NCBI GenBank assembly: GCA_036346225.1 | Contig: JARFIW010000170.1 | Span: 8,060,501 to 8,124,500, forward strand | Source of the DNA: Platerodrilus igneus | Lineage: Eukaryota; Arthropoda; Insecta; Coleoptera; Lycidae | Length of the DNA stretch: 64,000 nt | Direction: 5' to 3' | Part shown: in pieces, positions 19,785 through 29,390 of the stretch | Position numbering within the stretch: the stretch's first letter is position 1 | How the letters are laid out: each line of letters opens with the position of its first letter | Position numbers and translations under genes: made by a program | Notes under the pieces: model-generated | What the model saw: the letters and a program-made list of their open reading frames with translations, nothing else | Told to the model about the DNA's origin: nothing | Database searches by the model: none

Positions 19785-21914
19785 GTTTTAAAGGGTTTTA
19801 AAGTTTTAAAGGGCTAAATTTGGGTGTACACTCTGTGTAGAGGAAGCAGCCAGGATTTACGTGCAAAATCTATTTTATTTAGTGAGTTTAAAGTAACAAG
19901 TATAACCATAGCTTTTACAATTAGTGATTAAAATTTAATTAGGTTTGTAAAGAAAATAAATTGTAGAAGTCAGTGCAAATTATTAATTAATTTAATTAAG
20001 TTTAGTTGAAAGGGTTATTACGTCTAATACGCATAAGAGCTTGAAAAATCGATAATACCAATGTAAAACGCTGTGCTAACACATAAACAGCCGTTGAATA
20101 TAAAATACCTTGAAACGTAAACTCCTAGAAATGTTATTTTAAAAATGTTTGTTAACTGAACACCTGCATGTTTTGGAAAGGTCATGTTCTCCTAATTTGT
20201 TTAGTTAAAAGACGAAATTCGAGGTATAGTGTGCAAACGGTAGAATGTTTCGCATAAATGCTAACTAAAAGTTTCCTTAAAGCGCAGAAGGGATGGACAA
20301 TCAATGATATGCTTCGGAATGAGACAGACATAATATCAGTTTACTTCAAAACGCACGTATTCAGTCCACATGGGTTAGTTTGAAACGCGGACAGGAATAT
20401 CGATTTTCTACCACTCAAACAAAGTTCGAAGGAAACATAGAATATGCATAAGAGAAGAATAGAGTTAATATAGGCGGGGTTTTTAAGACGTCACGAAATA
20501 TATCATTGGTGTATTTAGTTAGTTGTAGAACAGACAAGCACGGGAAAATTTGAATGCGGATTTTGCGGAAAATATCGTAACGATGTGCCAAATTTCGTAG
20601 ATTTCGAAAACGGTTAAACCAAAATTCAGGAAGTATTATTTTAAATGAAGTATTTCGTGGGAAGAGTGGCCGAGAGGTGGCATTCGGAATTGTATAAATA
20701 CTCTAAGAGAATTAGCATCTCTCTCTTAGTACTTACATCGCTTCACACTACGTACAGAAATTTACCACGAGCTTGTAAGTATATAAAATTTTCTAATTTA
20801 AATAGTAGAGTGTTGGCCTCATAATTTGAAACGCGGATAGTGGCAAGTTTAATTTTATTGAGGTGCAACATATATCTTAACAAGCTCGTGAAGTAACGTA
20901 AATTAAATTAAATTAAATTAAAGTACGCAATTATAAAAGAAGTGTAATATACTTGGATTTGGATTTGGATGCATCGTGAATGCAGAGCATGCAGCACAAC
21001 TTAGAGGGTGTTCATCTACAAATAGCTGGAGGCGGCGAGCATAGCAGAACCACGAAACAGAGAGCGAAACAACTTAACCGAAGCGTCAACGGAGTAGGGA
21101 TCTTCAAGAAACTCCAGGTAACGCTTTAGAATTTGTTGTTTTTATAAACTATGAAAATTGTTGTGATGTGTGAGAGTGAACTATGATGGTATTTTACATT
21201 ATTTTGCGTACTAAAAATAATACGTATAACTAACTTTTATTATGGTATTTAAATATAAATCTAAAAGTGTATATAAAGCCAGGAATTAAAATTTTTTTAT
21301 TGTTAAGAGTACTTGGTTTTTTTTTGTGTTTGTTGTAAGAGTATGCAAAGTAAAAAGCATACATTATTCATAATTAATTGGGTTATCATGAGCTCACCAT
21401 ACTCCAGAGTGTACTAAGTAAAATTAATTATAAATAAGGAAAGAAAAATAAGGTATTATTCAGGGCCCATTTACTCCGGTTACATTCAATGTGTTTGGTA
21501 TTTCAAGTTAAATTCTGGACTTTACAAAAATAGAATTTATTGAGGTGTAACTTGAGCACCGAAATGTAAATAATCTTGAATTTTTATTTGTAAATTGTGG
21601 TAAATAAATATTGTATGATTGTTGTATTATTTTGTGGTTTTATTGAGAGTGTGCGTGAACGATAACGAGTATGATAGTAAATCTAGGTATCCAAGAGGAG
21701 GCCCAACTGAGCTAGCCAGGGAGCTGTTGAAGTAATTAAATGATGGAAGCAGAATCTGGGTAAGAAATTATTTTCTTTTGAAATTTATGACGATTTTTAG
21801 GTAAATTAATAAAATCTTCGAATGTTTTTTTTACTCTGTCGATTATTTAGAGGTAACACAGCAATTTTATGACGCCCAATTCGTGAGACTCGATTCGTAT
21901 AAGGTAACACAGCA
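19778..21914 (+). mobile_element. Solo LTR of a lineage related to the Gypsy element
   Basis: About 2137 bp, nearly the length of the Gypsy LTR, starting TGTAGTGG and ending CACAGCA. Its last 70 bases clearly resemble the end of the 9-18 kb LTR (CACAGCA(A/G)TTTATGACGCC, GACTCGAT versus GACTAGAAT, final CACAGCA). A TATA-like TGTATAAATACT lies at about 20690, some 910 bases from the left end. No coding frames; single copy, so a solo LTR. TA arrays on both sides. Confidence 0.65.

Positions 21915-21917
<3 letters not shown>

Positions 21918-21945
<28 letters not shown>
21918..21945. repeat. TA microsatellite
   Basis: TA array right of the solo LTR. Confidence 0.95.
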
Positions 21946-21949
<4 letters not shown>

Positions 21950-22017
21950 TTTTGGATGTGTTCTTGACCTTCTAAATAGATAATATGGGTAAAATAATCT
22001 TGGAATTAGGTCATTAC

Positions 22018-22157
22018 TAAATCTTGGTATATTGCAAAAGTTTCACATATAAGCAATAACAAATGTAGTGGTAATCTTTTATTTAACGCGTTAAATAAAA
22101 GATTACCACACATTTGTTATTGCTTATATGTGAAACTTTGCAATATACCAAGATTTA
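22018..22157. repeat. Near-perfect ~140-bp palindrome
   Basis: Left arm 22018-22088 and right arm 22089-22157 are reverse complements apart from a few 1-2 base indels; the centre is AACGCGTT with no spacer. Outer ends are TAAATCTTGG / CCAAGATTTA. Would form a long hairpin or cruciform. Lies between two TA arrays. Confidence 0.95.
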
Positions 22158-22170
22158 TGTAATGTACCCA

Positions 22171-22191
22171 TATATATATATATATATATAT
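22171..22191. repeat. TA microsatellite
   Basis: Ten TA units directly before a TG that may begin the next LTR. Confidence 0.95.
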
Positions 22192-23993
22192 TGGTATAAT
22201 AAGGGGTTATTTAGGGTATATTGAGTTATAATGGTTACCCAATAGCACTAGGAATTAGAAAACCGCATTTATTTAGCATTAAAAATACGTAATTTGTATA
22301 TTATACAAAGATCAAACATTTAACACCCTGTATAAGGATCGCAAGTGATTTTAATTAATGCCGGCTAGCATATCATTCAACAATACACACACACATGCAG
22401 CAAAAGAAATAACTCTACACGCAATCAAACTTGTCCTAAACCAAAGATGTTCATAAATTATAAATTAATACGTGTCAAATGCAGGAAAAACCTAGAAAAA
22501 TCATAATACAATTTACATTAAACAAGTGATAATGAAAGCAGATAGCATAGAGTCTTGATAAGAAACGCATCCTTCAAAATAAATACGCTTCGGAAACGCA
22601 AAAAGGTAAACAGAAATATGTTAATTTACGTCACTTGGTCTACGTGATTTTCTGCATGAAGTTAATGCAGATTCAAAAATATTATCTTGACAAACCACGC
22701 CATAAGTGAAATTACGTGCCAAAGCGAATTAAAAATTCCTGTAACAACATCAAAAACAGACGCTATAAATTAAATACAAACCGGAACATACTTGACCAAC
22801 GAACCGTTTCTATAAGGCAATATCAGTGATAAATTTATAAAAGCCCACAAATATCTAACACAACTAATGGTTAGTCATACACTTTAAACACCAGCTCAGA
22901 TAAACCAATGAATTTAAAGGAGGCGTAGGCTATATAATGTGGCAGGTTTGATAAGCGGACAGTCTTACTTTAAAACACGTACAAACTGCATCACTGATAC
23001 TTAAGAATTTGCGCGTCAAGTAAATATTCGAATTAAACAAAATTTTGTGAAAAGTGATGTTATAAAATATTTAAATTAATTATAGTGAAAATATATGAGA
23101 CAAAGCTTGGCCGTTTGCTAGAAAACGTAAGTAAATATTTATTAATTGATTTAGGTTAAATATTCATAATTCAAAACTCTAAAAAAACTCCAAAAAAATT
23201 CTAAGCAAACTCTAAAGAAACTCTAAAGAAATTCAAAGAAACTCTAAAGAAATTCTAAGTAAATCTAAGTGCATAAATCTAAGAATAAATCTAAGGACAT
23301 TACGACGTTATGAAAAGTTAAGGCAGATCACATACAACGGGATAGAACTTGGAGAATCAACTAAAAGCAATATTGGGGTACTGATCCAGGGCAGGCAGCT
23401 GAAAGACGCTCTAGAAAAACTACAGGTCAGGACTATCTTGCATAAAACGTTATTTACTATTTATTATATTTGAACATTGATCATATTAAGGCATTATTTT
23501 CTATTTAGTATTTTTGAACATATTTTAAACTTGAATAATTTGTGCAAGGAGTCAACAAAAATTTATTTTGATACGTGAAAGATTTCGTACACAAGGAAAA
23601 TTCTTGAACGTTCAAATAAATTTCTAGTAGAGTACAAACGACATTTTGCTGGCTTTAAAATAAGGAAGTTTCAATAATTAAAAAAAAATAATTTAAAATT
23701 TATTGTTATTTGATTCAGGGGTTAATTTTATCATACAGTCAAATTAAGCTGTGAAGTGTAAATTATTTTTCCTTTCTCATTATACAAATATCAATCGACT
23801 TTGTTTTTATCATTCAAATCATATAAAATTTTAGGTAAAAGGGGTAAACTATTTGATTATCGTAACGTTGTGCACTCTCTGTGAATTAAACTGGGCTAGC
23901 CGAGGCAGATTTAAAATTTCAGGAGATTAAAATTACCAGAGCGGTGGTGGTCAGAAAAAGACTAATTACATCGAGGTGCAGCGTTACATGTCA
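22192..23993 (+). mobile_element. Possible third long LTR of the same design
   Basis: Starts TGGTATAATAAGG against a TA array and could end at TACATGTCA before GTATATATC. Shares general layout with the two LTRs to its left: an (A)CACC(C/G)TGTATAAGGA segment near the left end, CGTCAC about 200-300 bases before a TATA-like box (GCTATATAATGTGG, about 22933), and an AGCCGAGGC segment about 100-120 bases before the end. Overall similarity is low; no coding frames. Boundaries are inferred. Confidence 0.4.
23175..23300 (+). repeat. Short minisatellite, AAACTCTAAAGAA units
   Basis: About ten degenerate 10-13 base units of the form AAACTCTAAAGAAA, grading into AAATCTAAG units, inside the possible third LTR. 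Confidence 0.8.
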
Positions 23994-24055
23994 GTATATA
24001 TCTTTTTTGCCACGAGGAACATCTGAAATAGCAGTTCTTACGACGTAACCTGAAC

Positions 24056-24425
24056 GATCCGCGTGAGCGCAGTACATCTAAACGTTATCTCATTGATATT
24101 CGAGCCAATAATAACAGTATACATACAGAAATCAAAGCATCAGGTGTGGTGGATTTTACGCAACCAAATTTACTTGCTTCATTGCTGGGTTTTGAGAAAC
24201 GTAAATTGCCGGTAGGATCGTATCGCAATAGCGAACCTGTACATACTTTGAAATCAATTCTTTCCTGCAGTTGCCGCATGCTACAAGATTATTGAAAATC
24301 CCTATATGCCACTTGATACCCGAAACATCGATCGCATTGTTGTTAAAATAGTCTACCAAAACGGTGATCTCATCATTTTTCGTCGGAAAACCACCACGAT
24401 CAGAGTTTACCTGAGGAATCTGTAA
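24056..24425 (+). pseudogene. Virus-derived-like cassette, gene 1 (broken)
   Basis: Two adjacent frames that read as one protein split by a shift near 24250. The first includes ASGVVDFTQPNLLASLLGFE (about 24150-24210) and runs to a stop at 24293; the second contains CYKIIENPYMPLDTRN and VKIVYQNGDLIIFR and ends with TAA at 24423-24425. From memory, proteins with '(F)xQPNxLAxLLGF' and 'YKIIExP...DQxGxLIxFR' segments recur in arthropod and cnidarian genomes next to genes 2 and 3 below, in clusters that look virus-like (Polinton/Maverick-type or related). The N-terminal half is missing or unrecognised. Function unknown; a structural (virion) role is only inferred. Confidence 0.55.
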
Positions 24426-24428
24426 GTG

Positions 24429-24578
24429 ATGGTTCTGCGCTACAAGCGTAAGCCACAGAAACTTAGTAATGGTCGCATTGTCAGCAGTTTTACAAGACCC
24501 ATGCCACCAATGAACCGATTAACATCGGAAAACGTTAAATTCCTGCAAACGCTAGGACTCGAAGTGCTACGTCGTTAA
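24429..24578 (+). CDS. Virus-derived-like cassette, gene 2 (49 residues, intact)
   Basis: A complete small frame from ATG at 24429 to TAA at 24576-24578, three bases after the stop of gene 1. It begins MVLRYKRKPQKLSNGRIVSS, is basic, and ends FLQTLGLEVLRR. Same order and strand as in the recurring three-gene cassette I recall from other arthropod genomes. It is the only unbroken member here, but at this length intactness says little about function. No domain is known to me. Confidence 0.5.
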   Translation: MVLRYKRKPQKLSNGRIVSSFTRPMPPMNRLTSENVKFLQTLGLEVLRR

Positions 24579-24598
24579 AATAGATAGGAATATATTAA

Positions 24599-24994
24599 AT
24601 GTTACACAAAGTGCTATATTTGATACGGCCAGCGTCAATGTCGACAAACATACGCATACACCATACACCATGCTCTAATACCACGTATGAGAAGTACGAC
24701 GTTATACGGATCCCAATAGAAAACGAAAATGTCTATGCATTACTATAGGACAGCGTAATTTATATTGAAGATACAATGAATAAGTCAGATAAGTCAGGCG
24801 ATTTTGTCAACAACGGAGTTTTATATTTATTTGATGAAATTTGCGGTCATCGTCCCTCAGTCAGGTGCAATGATCATCTGATAGAAGCGCCCAAAGGCCA
24901 CCGACGCCAACCTAACGGTGTCCGCTGCGACGACTCATCCGTCATAAGCGTGGGAATCCAGAGGTCAACAAACCCACCATGGACATGTCATTGA
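24599..24994 (+). pseudogene. Virus-derived-like cassette, gene 3 (stop, then divergent)
   Basis: ATG at 24599, 20 bases after gene 2. The first 49 codons lead to an in-frame TAG at 24746-24748, after which the same frame continues with DSVIYIEDTMNKSD and VNNGVLYLFDEIC. The pattern 'SxIYIEG...VNNxxxxLFDEIRYELNG' is what I remember for a capsid-like protein in the same recurring cassette; here the family signal ends abruptly at LFDEIC (about 24846), and the rest to 24994 reads as unrelated, basic, (G+C)-rich sequence. So both a premature stop and a 3' replacement. Capsid role is inferred. Confidence 0.5.
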
Positions 24995-25245
24995 CGCCGA
25001 CTTGCAGTAGCAGTAGCAGTAGCACAAATACGCGCAAAACAAAAATCAACGACCTCCACTCCCACCACAAAAACGGAACGCAGAGGTCAATGACCCAAAC
25101 TCAACTACGACCGCTCAAGCCGAACGCCAAGGTCAATAAACCCGACCGATGACGACACCCTAGACCATTACCCACGTTAAATCACAAAGGTCAACAACCC
25201 CAATACACGTGCGACCCCTGATGTCGCACACAAAGGTCAATAAAA
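24850..25245 (+). repeat. (G+C)-richer tract with five AGGTCA motifs
   Basis: AGGTCA at 24962, 25084, 25130, 25188 and 25234, each inside (A/C)(A/G)AGGTCAA(C/T); three read (C/A)AAGGTCA. Spacings 122, 46, 58 and 46 bases. A GTAGCA-type hexamer triplication lies at about 25003-25022. Base composition differs from the surrounding AT-rich DNA. Could be a degenerate minisatellite or a binding-site cluster. Confidence 0.7.
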
Positions 25246-25665
25246 CCGCACTGTGATGTCACTAAGAGTCATTGATTTCCTCCGAGAGGCGGCAGAACCC
25301 GTACTAAATGCTACTAACAATATTGTAATTTAGCATGCGGCATCGAAAGGACCAGATGGAGAAGTTAAATAAGCATCTAATTCCAACAACAGCGCATTAA
25401 AATGAAGGTATTTCAATGCGCCCTTTACAGAGGGGACCTTCCATAATTTTATAGTCTGGTTCTAACAATTCTATATAGCGTTTAATACTTAATAAATGGG
25501 AATTATTTGAAGTACACAGTTTTTCCTTTATTTACAGAACTTAAAAAAATGAAAAGTACAAAATAATTTATTTGATTAATATCTGTAAAAGTCGTAGATA
25601 ACTAACTCATTTACAATATGAGAATTTATATAGTGGCATGGTAAGTATTTTATTAATCCAGTGTT
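25245..25665. other. Non-coding stretch, no recognised feature
   Basis: No frame or repeat recognised. Confidence 0.3.
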
Positions 25666-25669
25666 GGAA

Positions 25670-26030
25670 GTTACAACAGTAGTGTTCATTAAGCAAGACG
25701 TTACGGAAAATTTTTAGTTTAAAACTTAAAACCATAAAAGCATAGCTTCATTTCTGTGTAATACATATTTAAATGTAACTCAGGTCCATAAATTATTTTA
25801 AAACTGTAAAAAGAAAAACCGGATTTCAATATTAACTATTACGAAATCAAATATATAGATGTAATCATAAGTAATTACCATGGTAGTTGGCTAAATAAAT
25901 AATTACAAAGTAAATTCTCATAGCATGTCATTAAAAACAAAGAGTTTAGAACAAACAACGAAGTAAATAACAGTGAAATTATTAAAGTGTATCTTAAAAA
26001 TAGAATAGCTTTTTACAATTTTTGGTAGAA
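25670..26030 (-). repeat. Dispersed repeat C, copy 1
   Basis: Reverse complement of 34790-35040 over its best part. Landmark on the minus strand: AATAATTTATGGACC(T/A)GAG then TTACATTT, and TAATAATTTCACTG. No coding content. Confidence 0.55.
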
Positions 26031-26166
26031 TTAAAAAAATTAACATTGCAGACATTCGTATAATATAATACAAAGTAATCTTTAGATATGAATAATAATA
26101 AATTAGAACACTGTGGCACGATACAATAAAATCCCTTTACCACGAAAAATATTGTTTAAAAAACTA

Positions 26167-26205
26167 AATACGTATTTCGCCCAATATGTGGTCATCATCA
26201 GTAGT
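26167..26205 (-). ncRNA. Hammerhead-like core, imperfect stem II
   Basis: Minus strand: CTGATGATGACC, a short loop, GGGCGAAATACGTATTT. The CUGAUGA and GAAA core boxes are exact and correctly spaced, but stem II is imperfect (first pair mismatched). Such motifs occur at ends of Penelope-like and other retroelements. Activity not predicted. Confidence 0.35.
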
Positions 26206-26226
26206 AAACTTAAAAAATAAAACTCA

Positions 26227-26454
26227 TTAAAAATTGAAAGTTGTACATGAAACCGTTCTTAGGATATTCTCTTCACCACATAGGCTGAAGTGATCCTTTC
26301 CAACAAACAATTTACTAAAATCTGTTTCAATTACAAGCTCTATAAGAATACTATAAAATGACATAACCTCAATAAAGAGTGGAAGGAGATGACGAACGCA
26401 AAGTTGTAGCAAATTTATTTTTTTAACTCCACGTTGTTGGGCTAACGTAACCAA
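26227..26454 (-). other. Unrecognised 75-residue frame upstream of the hammerhead-like motif
   Basis: Begins MVTLAQQRGVKKINLL, hydrophobic and Cys-containing (LCVRHLLP, FSLCGEEN). No family recognised. Lies on the same strand just 5' of the hammerhead-like motif, so it could be the degraded C-terminus of a retroelement protein. Confidence 0.25.
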
Positions 26455-26459
26455 TGAAT

Positions 26460-27240
26460 TTTTATTTTATCAACTCGGCCCCATGATGAGGTGCCAGTAT
26501 TATTGCATGTATTAATGATGTAAAGGGGCTTCCATCTCCTTAGGCCTGCAGGGATCAACTGAACCGCTCTAGGTGGAACTTATAGAAAGACATGCTCACG
26601 CTATAGCTGTTAGGTTTGACCTCCAGACACCAAGAATCAATCAATTATAAGTTCTTTTTCTTACTCAATTAGAGGCCACGTGCCTACACACGACCATCTT
26701 GACTCCACTATCTTGTAGAGCAGCTTGCCCGTTCGAACGCTGATAATGAAGTGAACAAATTGACAACTCGACAGAGCTTAGTAACGAACCTTAGAGCATA
26801 TAGGTAAATAAATCTATGTGTTATTATCAATTTTATGTATTAATTTCTATTGGACGGAAATTCACAAATTAAATATTTTAAATTATAGCTGTTTTATTTT
26901 TTATGTTAAAGAACGAAGTGTAACTAAAAAAAAATACGTTACAGTATAATAGTTTTCTTTTCTATATAGATGGTGTACGTAATGGTTACTCGATTTGAGT
27001 CCCAAAGTGATGGGCGTTAACGTAGCAATTTTATTCTCCATCCGAATACCTATTTAAGCACTGGCGGACCTTCATTTTTCATTTTCAACTTTTTCTTTTG
27101 ACCGGTTATTAAAACTTTGTATGGCAATGCCATCTATATTAACATGTCGGAGACTTGAACGGTCGCCGATAGTTGATTGGTATAGAAAGCGCATGAGAAA
27201 TATTTTGTACTTATAAATACACCAGGATTTGTGTATAATT
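26460..27240. other. Non-coding stretch, no recognised feature
   Basis: Includes an isolated (G+C)-richer patch at 26470-26800, but no frame, repeat partner or RNA gene was recognised. Confidence 0.3.
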
Positions 27241-27277
27241 CAAAATCTTGGTTGGCTGTTTTGCAAAAAAATTTGCG

Positions 27278-27325
27278 TCCGTCTGATGAGCTGCAAGAAC
27301 AACAAACCCGGTCACGGCCACCACT
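27278..27325 (+). ncRNA. Second hammerhead-like core, degenerate
   Basis: Plus strand: GTCTGATGAGCTGCAAGAAC followed by AACAAACCCGGTCACGG. CUGAUGAG is exact; GCTG could pair with CAAC only partly, and the expected GAAAC reads CAAAC, so a relic of stem II plus core is possible. Low confidence. Confidence 0.3.
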
Positions 27326-27418
27326 TTTTACATTAATTTTTGTTTTCCTATGTTCAAATTACTTTCTCAATGCCAGGTAAACTTACTTATTCGTTACTAG
27401 ATATAAATGGAACAACTA

Positions 27419-27612
27419 ATGACAATTATTATAAGCAACTACAGGTATTGGTTGTGCAATATTCTCAAATAATGTTAATTGTGCGAAAGGATTTAGTGGA
27501 AAACCATTAATTCGGCAAATGTCTAAGTGTAGGAAGATCGTGGCAGCCACAGATTGCTTAAACTCCTTTACATACCACTGAATCTTGGTAAAATAAGGCA
27601 TATAATTAGGAA
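27419..27612 (+). repeat. Tail module copy 3
   Basis: Plus-strand copy: AATTATTATAAGCAACTAC, GTGCGAAAGGATTTA, AATTCGGCAAATG, CATACCACTGAATCTTGG. Same order of landmarks as copies 1 and 2. Confidence 0.65.
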
Positions 27613-27639
27613 ACAACAGAAAAGGAACTAAGCTGTATC

Positions 27640-27750
27640 TGGTCTGTGGGAATTTCAGGGAACGGTGTAGGTTAGCTCAAAATAGAAATAAGTGAAAATA
27701 CGCGTCCAACCAGTTTCAAGACGGAAAACCTAATGACGAAAAAGTAAGTG
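27640..27750 (+). repeat. LINE 3'-end remnant between modules
   Basis: TTTCAGGGAACGGTGTAGG then CCAGTTTCAAGACG and AAAACCTAATGACGA; equivalent to the minus-strand piece at 2125-2265. Confidence 0.55.
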
Positions 27751-27761
27751 CACTTAAATTC

Positions 27762-27955
27762 GATGATTATTATGAACAATTACAGGAGTTGGTTGTGAAA
27801 TATTTTCAACTAATGTTGATTGTGCGAAACAATATATTGGAAAAACTTTTAATTCGACAAATGTTCAAGTGCTGGGGAACTTGGCAGCCACAGGCTATTT
27901 ACCCCCTTCACATACCACTGAATATCGGGTAAATAAGGTATATAATTGTAAAGCA
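27762..27955 (+). repeat. Tail module copy 4
   Basis: Second plus-strand copy: GATTATTATGAACAATTAC, GTGCGAAACAATATAT, CATACCACTGAATATCGG. Confidence 0.65.
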
Positions 27956-27999
27956 ATAGAAGGGGACCGAACTAAATCATCAGGAAAGAACAGCCGTTA

Positions 28000-28440
28000 T
28001 GTTTAAAGACAGCAAACAGAAACAGGAAAAAAATTGTTGAAAGCATATGTGTGGAGCATAGCACGGTGCGTCTATGAAATAGGTGCGGTAGGAGAAGCAG
28101 GCAGAAAGAGATAGAAGCCTTCTGGAATGTTATGCTTGTGATGTATGAGGACGATAGCCAGGACAGACAAAGTTAATAACATATGGAAATTGTAGTGGAA
28201 TAAAAATACCTGTGGAAAACAAAAAAATAGGAGAAATAGAAAAGCAGGATACGTTCTAAGGCATTTTTCGGGATTTATTACAAGCAGGGATAGAAAGAAA
28301 GAGGTAGAGGTAGATCTAGATAGTGATAGATGCAGACTATGCGAATTTCAGGGAAATGTGTAGATTAGTTCGGAATAGGAAACAACGAAGGTACGCGTCT
28401 AACCAGTTCCAGGACTGAAAACCTAATGATGATGAGGTAA
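28000..28440 (+). pseudogene. LINE 3'-coding copy, plus strand
   Basis: Nucleotide match to 1560-1890 (minus) and to the LINE C-terminal frames at 2.5-2.93 kb, ending GTTCCAGGACTGAAAACC. No frame is intact. Confidence 0.6.
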
Positions 28441-28604
28441 ATTTGACCCGTCCAGTTGCATAGAGAATTCATTCGTTTGCAGATGTTTACATAAGAAGCT
28501 TTTAAACTCATAACCCATTTCATTTGAACTGTGTTGCTTTGAAAGGAATATCATATGCAGGTTTATGTGGAAGAGTTCTTAAACCTCCTCAATGTCCAAC
28601 AAAA

Positions 28605-28927
28605 TTAATTGTTCTCCGATAGTATGCGGTTTTTCAGATTTTATTAAGCACCCGCGAAACATCGTCGTTTTTTTTTGTAACGTTGAATCGAACATATTAT
28701 TGATCGTTGTTTTTGTTGACGTTTTTAAGTATTTGAAAATAGCTCAAACTTCTGCTTGTTTTGTCATTATGAAACCTTCTCAGATGATCATCTAGCTGGG
28801 ATGATATCATAGCATCACTGCTCATAACCTTGTTGCATAAAAGGCACATAGGCAATCGTTTGTCTGACGATCGTATGAAGCCAAATTTCAAATAATCAAA
28901 AATGTTTTCTGTCCCATTTGGGTACAC
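28605..28927 (-). pseudogene. hAT/ZBED-type transposase, N-terminal fragment
   Basis: The first frame (28697-28927, 76 residues) reads FDYLKFGFIRSSDKRLPMCL then LCNKVMSSDAMISSQLDDHL and RRFH: a BED-like zinc finger (C-x2-C ... H-x3/4-H) of the kind in hAT transposases and their domesticated ZBED5/SCAN-like relatives. After a shift near 28690 the next frame contains SEKPHTIGEQLI, a conserved hAT segment ('KPHTIGE'), then stops. About 15% of a usual transposase; the DDE core is absent. Confidence 0.7.
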
Positions 28928-29044
28928 AACAATTTAATTCTTATTAATTATCTCAGGGCCCTTTTTTCTTGTAGAATTAAGTAGGTTATGACGCATTATG
29001 AATGTGGCTATGAGTTCCGAGGACTGTTTGATGTTCCTTGGAAA

Positions 29045-29390
29045 TACTTACAATCATTTTTCATTTTAATAGTTTCTGTATTAAAAAATCTCAACAATAG
29101 GGTTAGGCAATTTTCTTTAAAAAATAGAATTTTTAGGTTACTACAATTTTGATTTTCGATAAAATTATTTTGTGTCGTATATAGTTCATACGGGATATTA
29201 AATTCATTGTGTAGCTTTCAACGGCTAGAGATAAAGCCATCGTCGTAATACAATTCTAAATTGGTACACAATGATTTACAGTTTTGATTAATAATGTATT
29301 ACGCAGGCGCATCGGTGATCTTATCGGCTGTGTATGAATACTTCACTTGTAGAATTGCACAGACTTAAATAAATTAAAGGTTCCGGTTTC
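29045..29390 (+). repeat. Dispersed repeat A, copy 2
   Basis: Partner of 8765-9110, same orientation: AAAAAATAGAATTTTTAGGT shared exactly. Confidence 0.6.
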
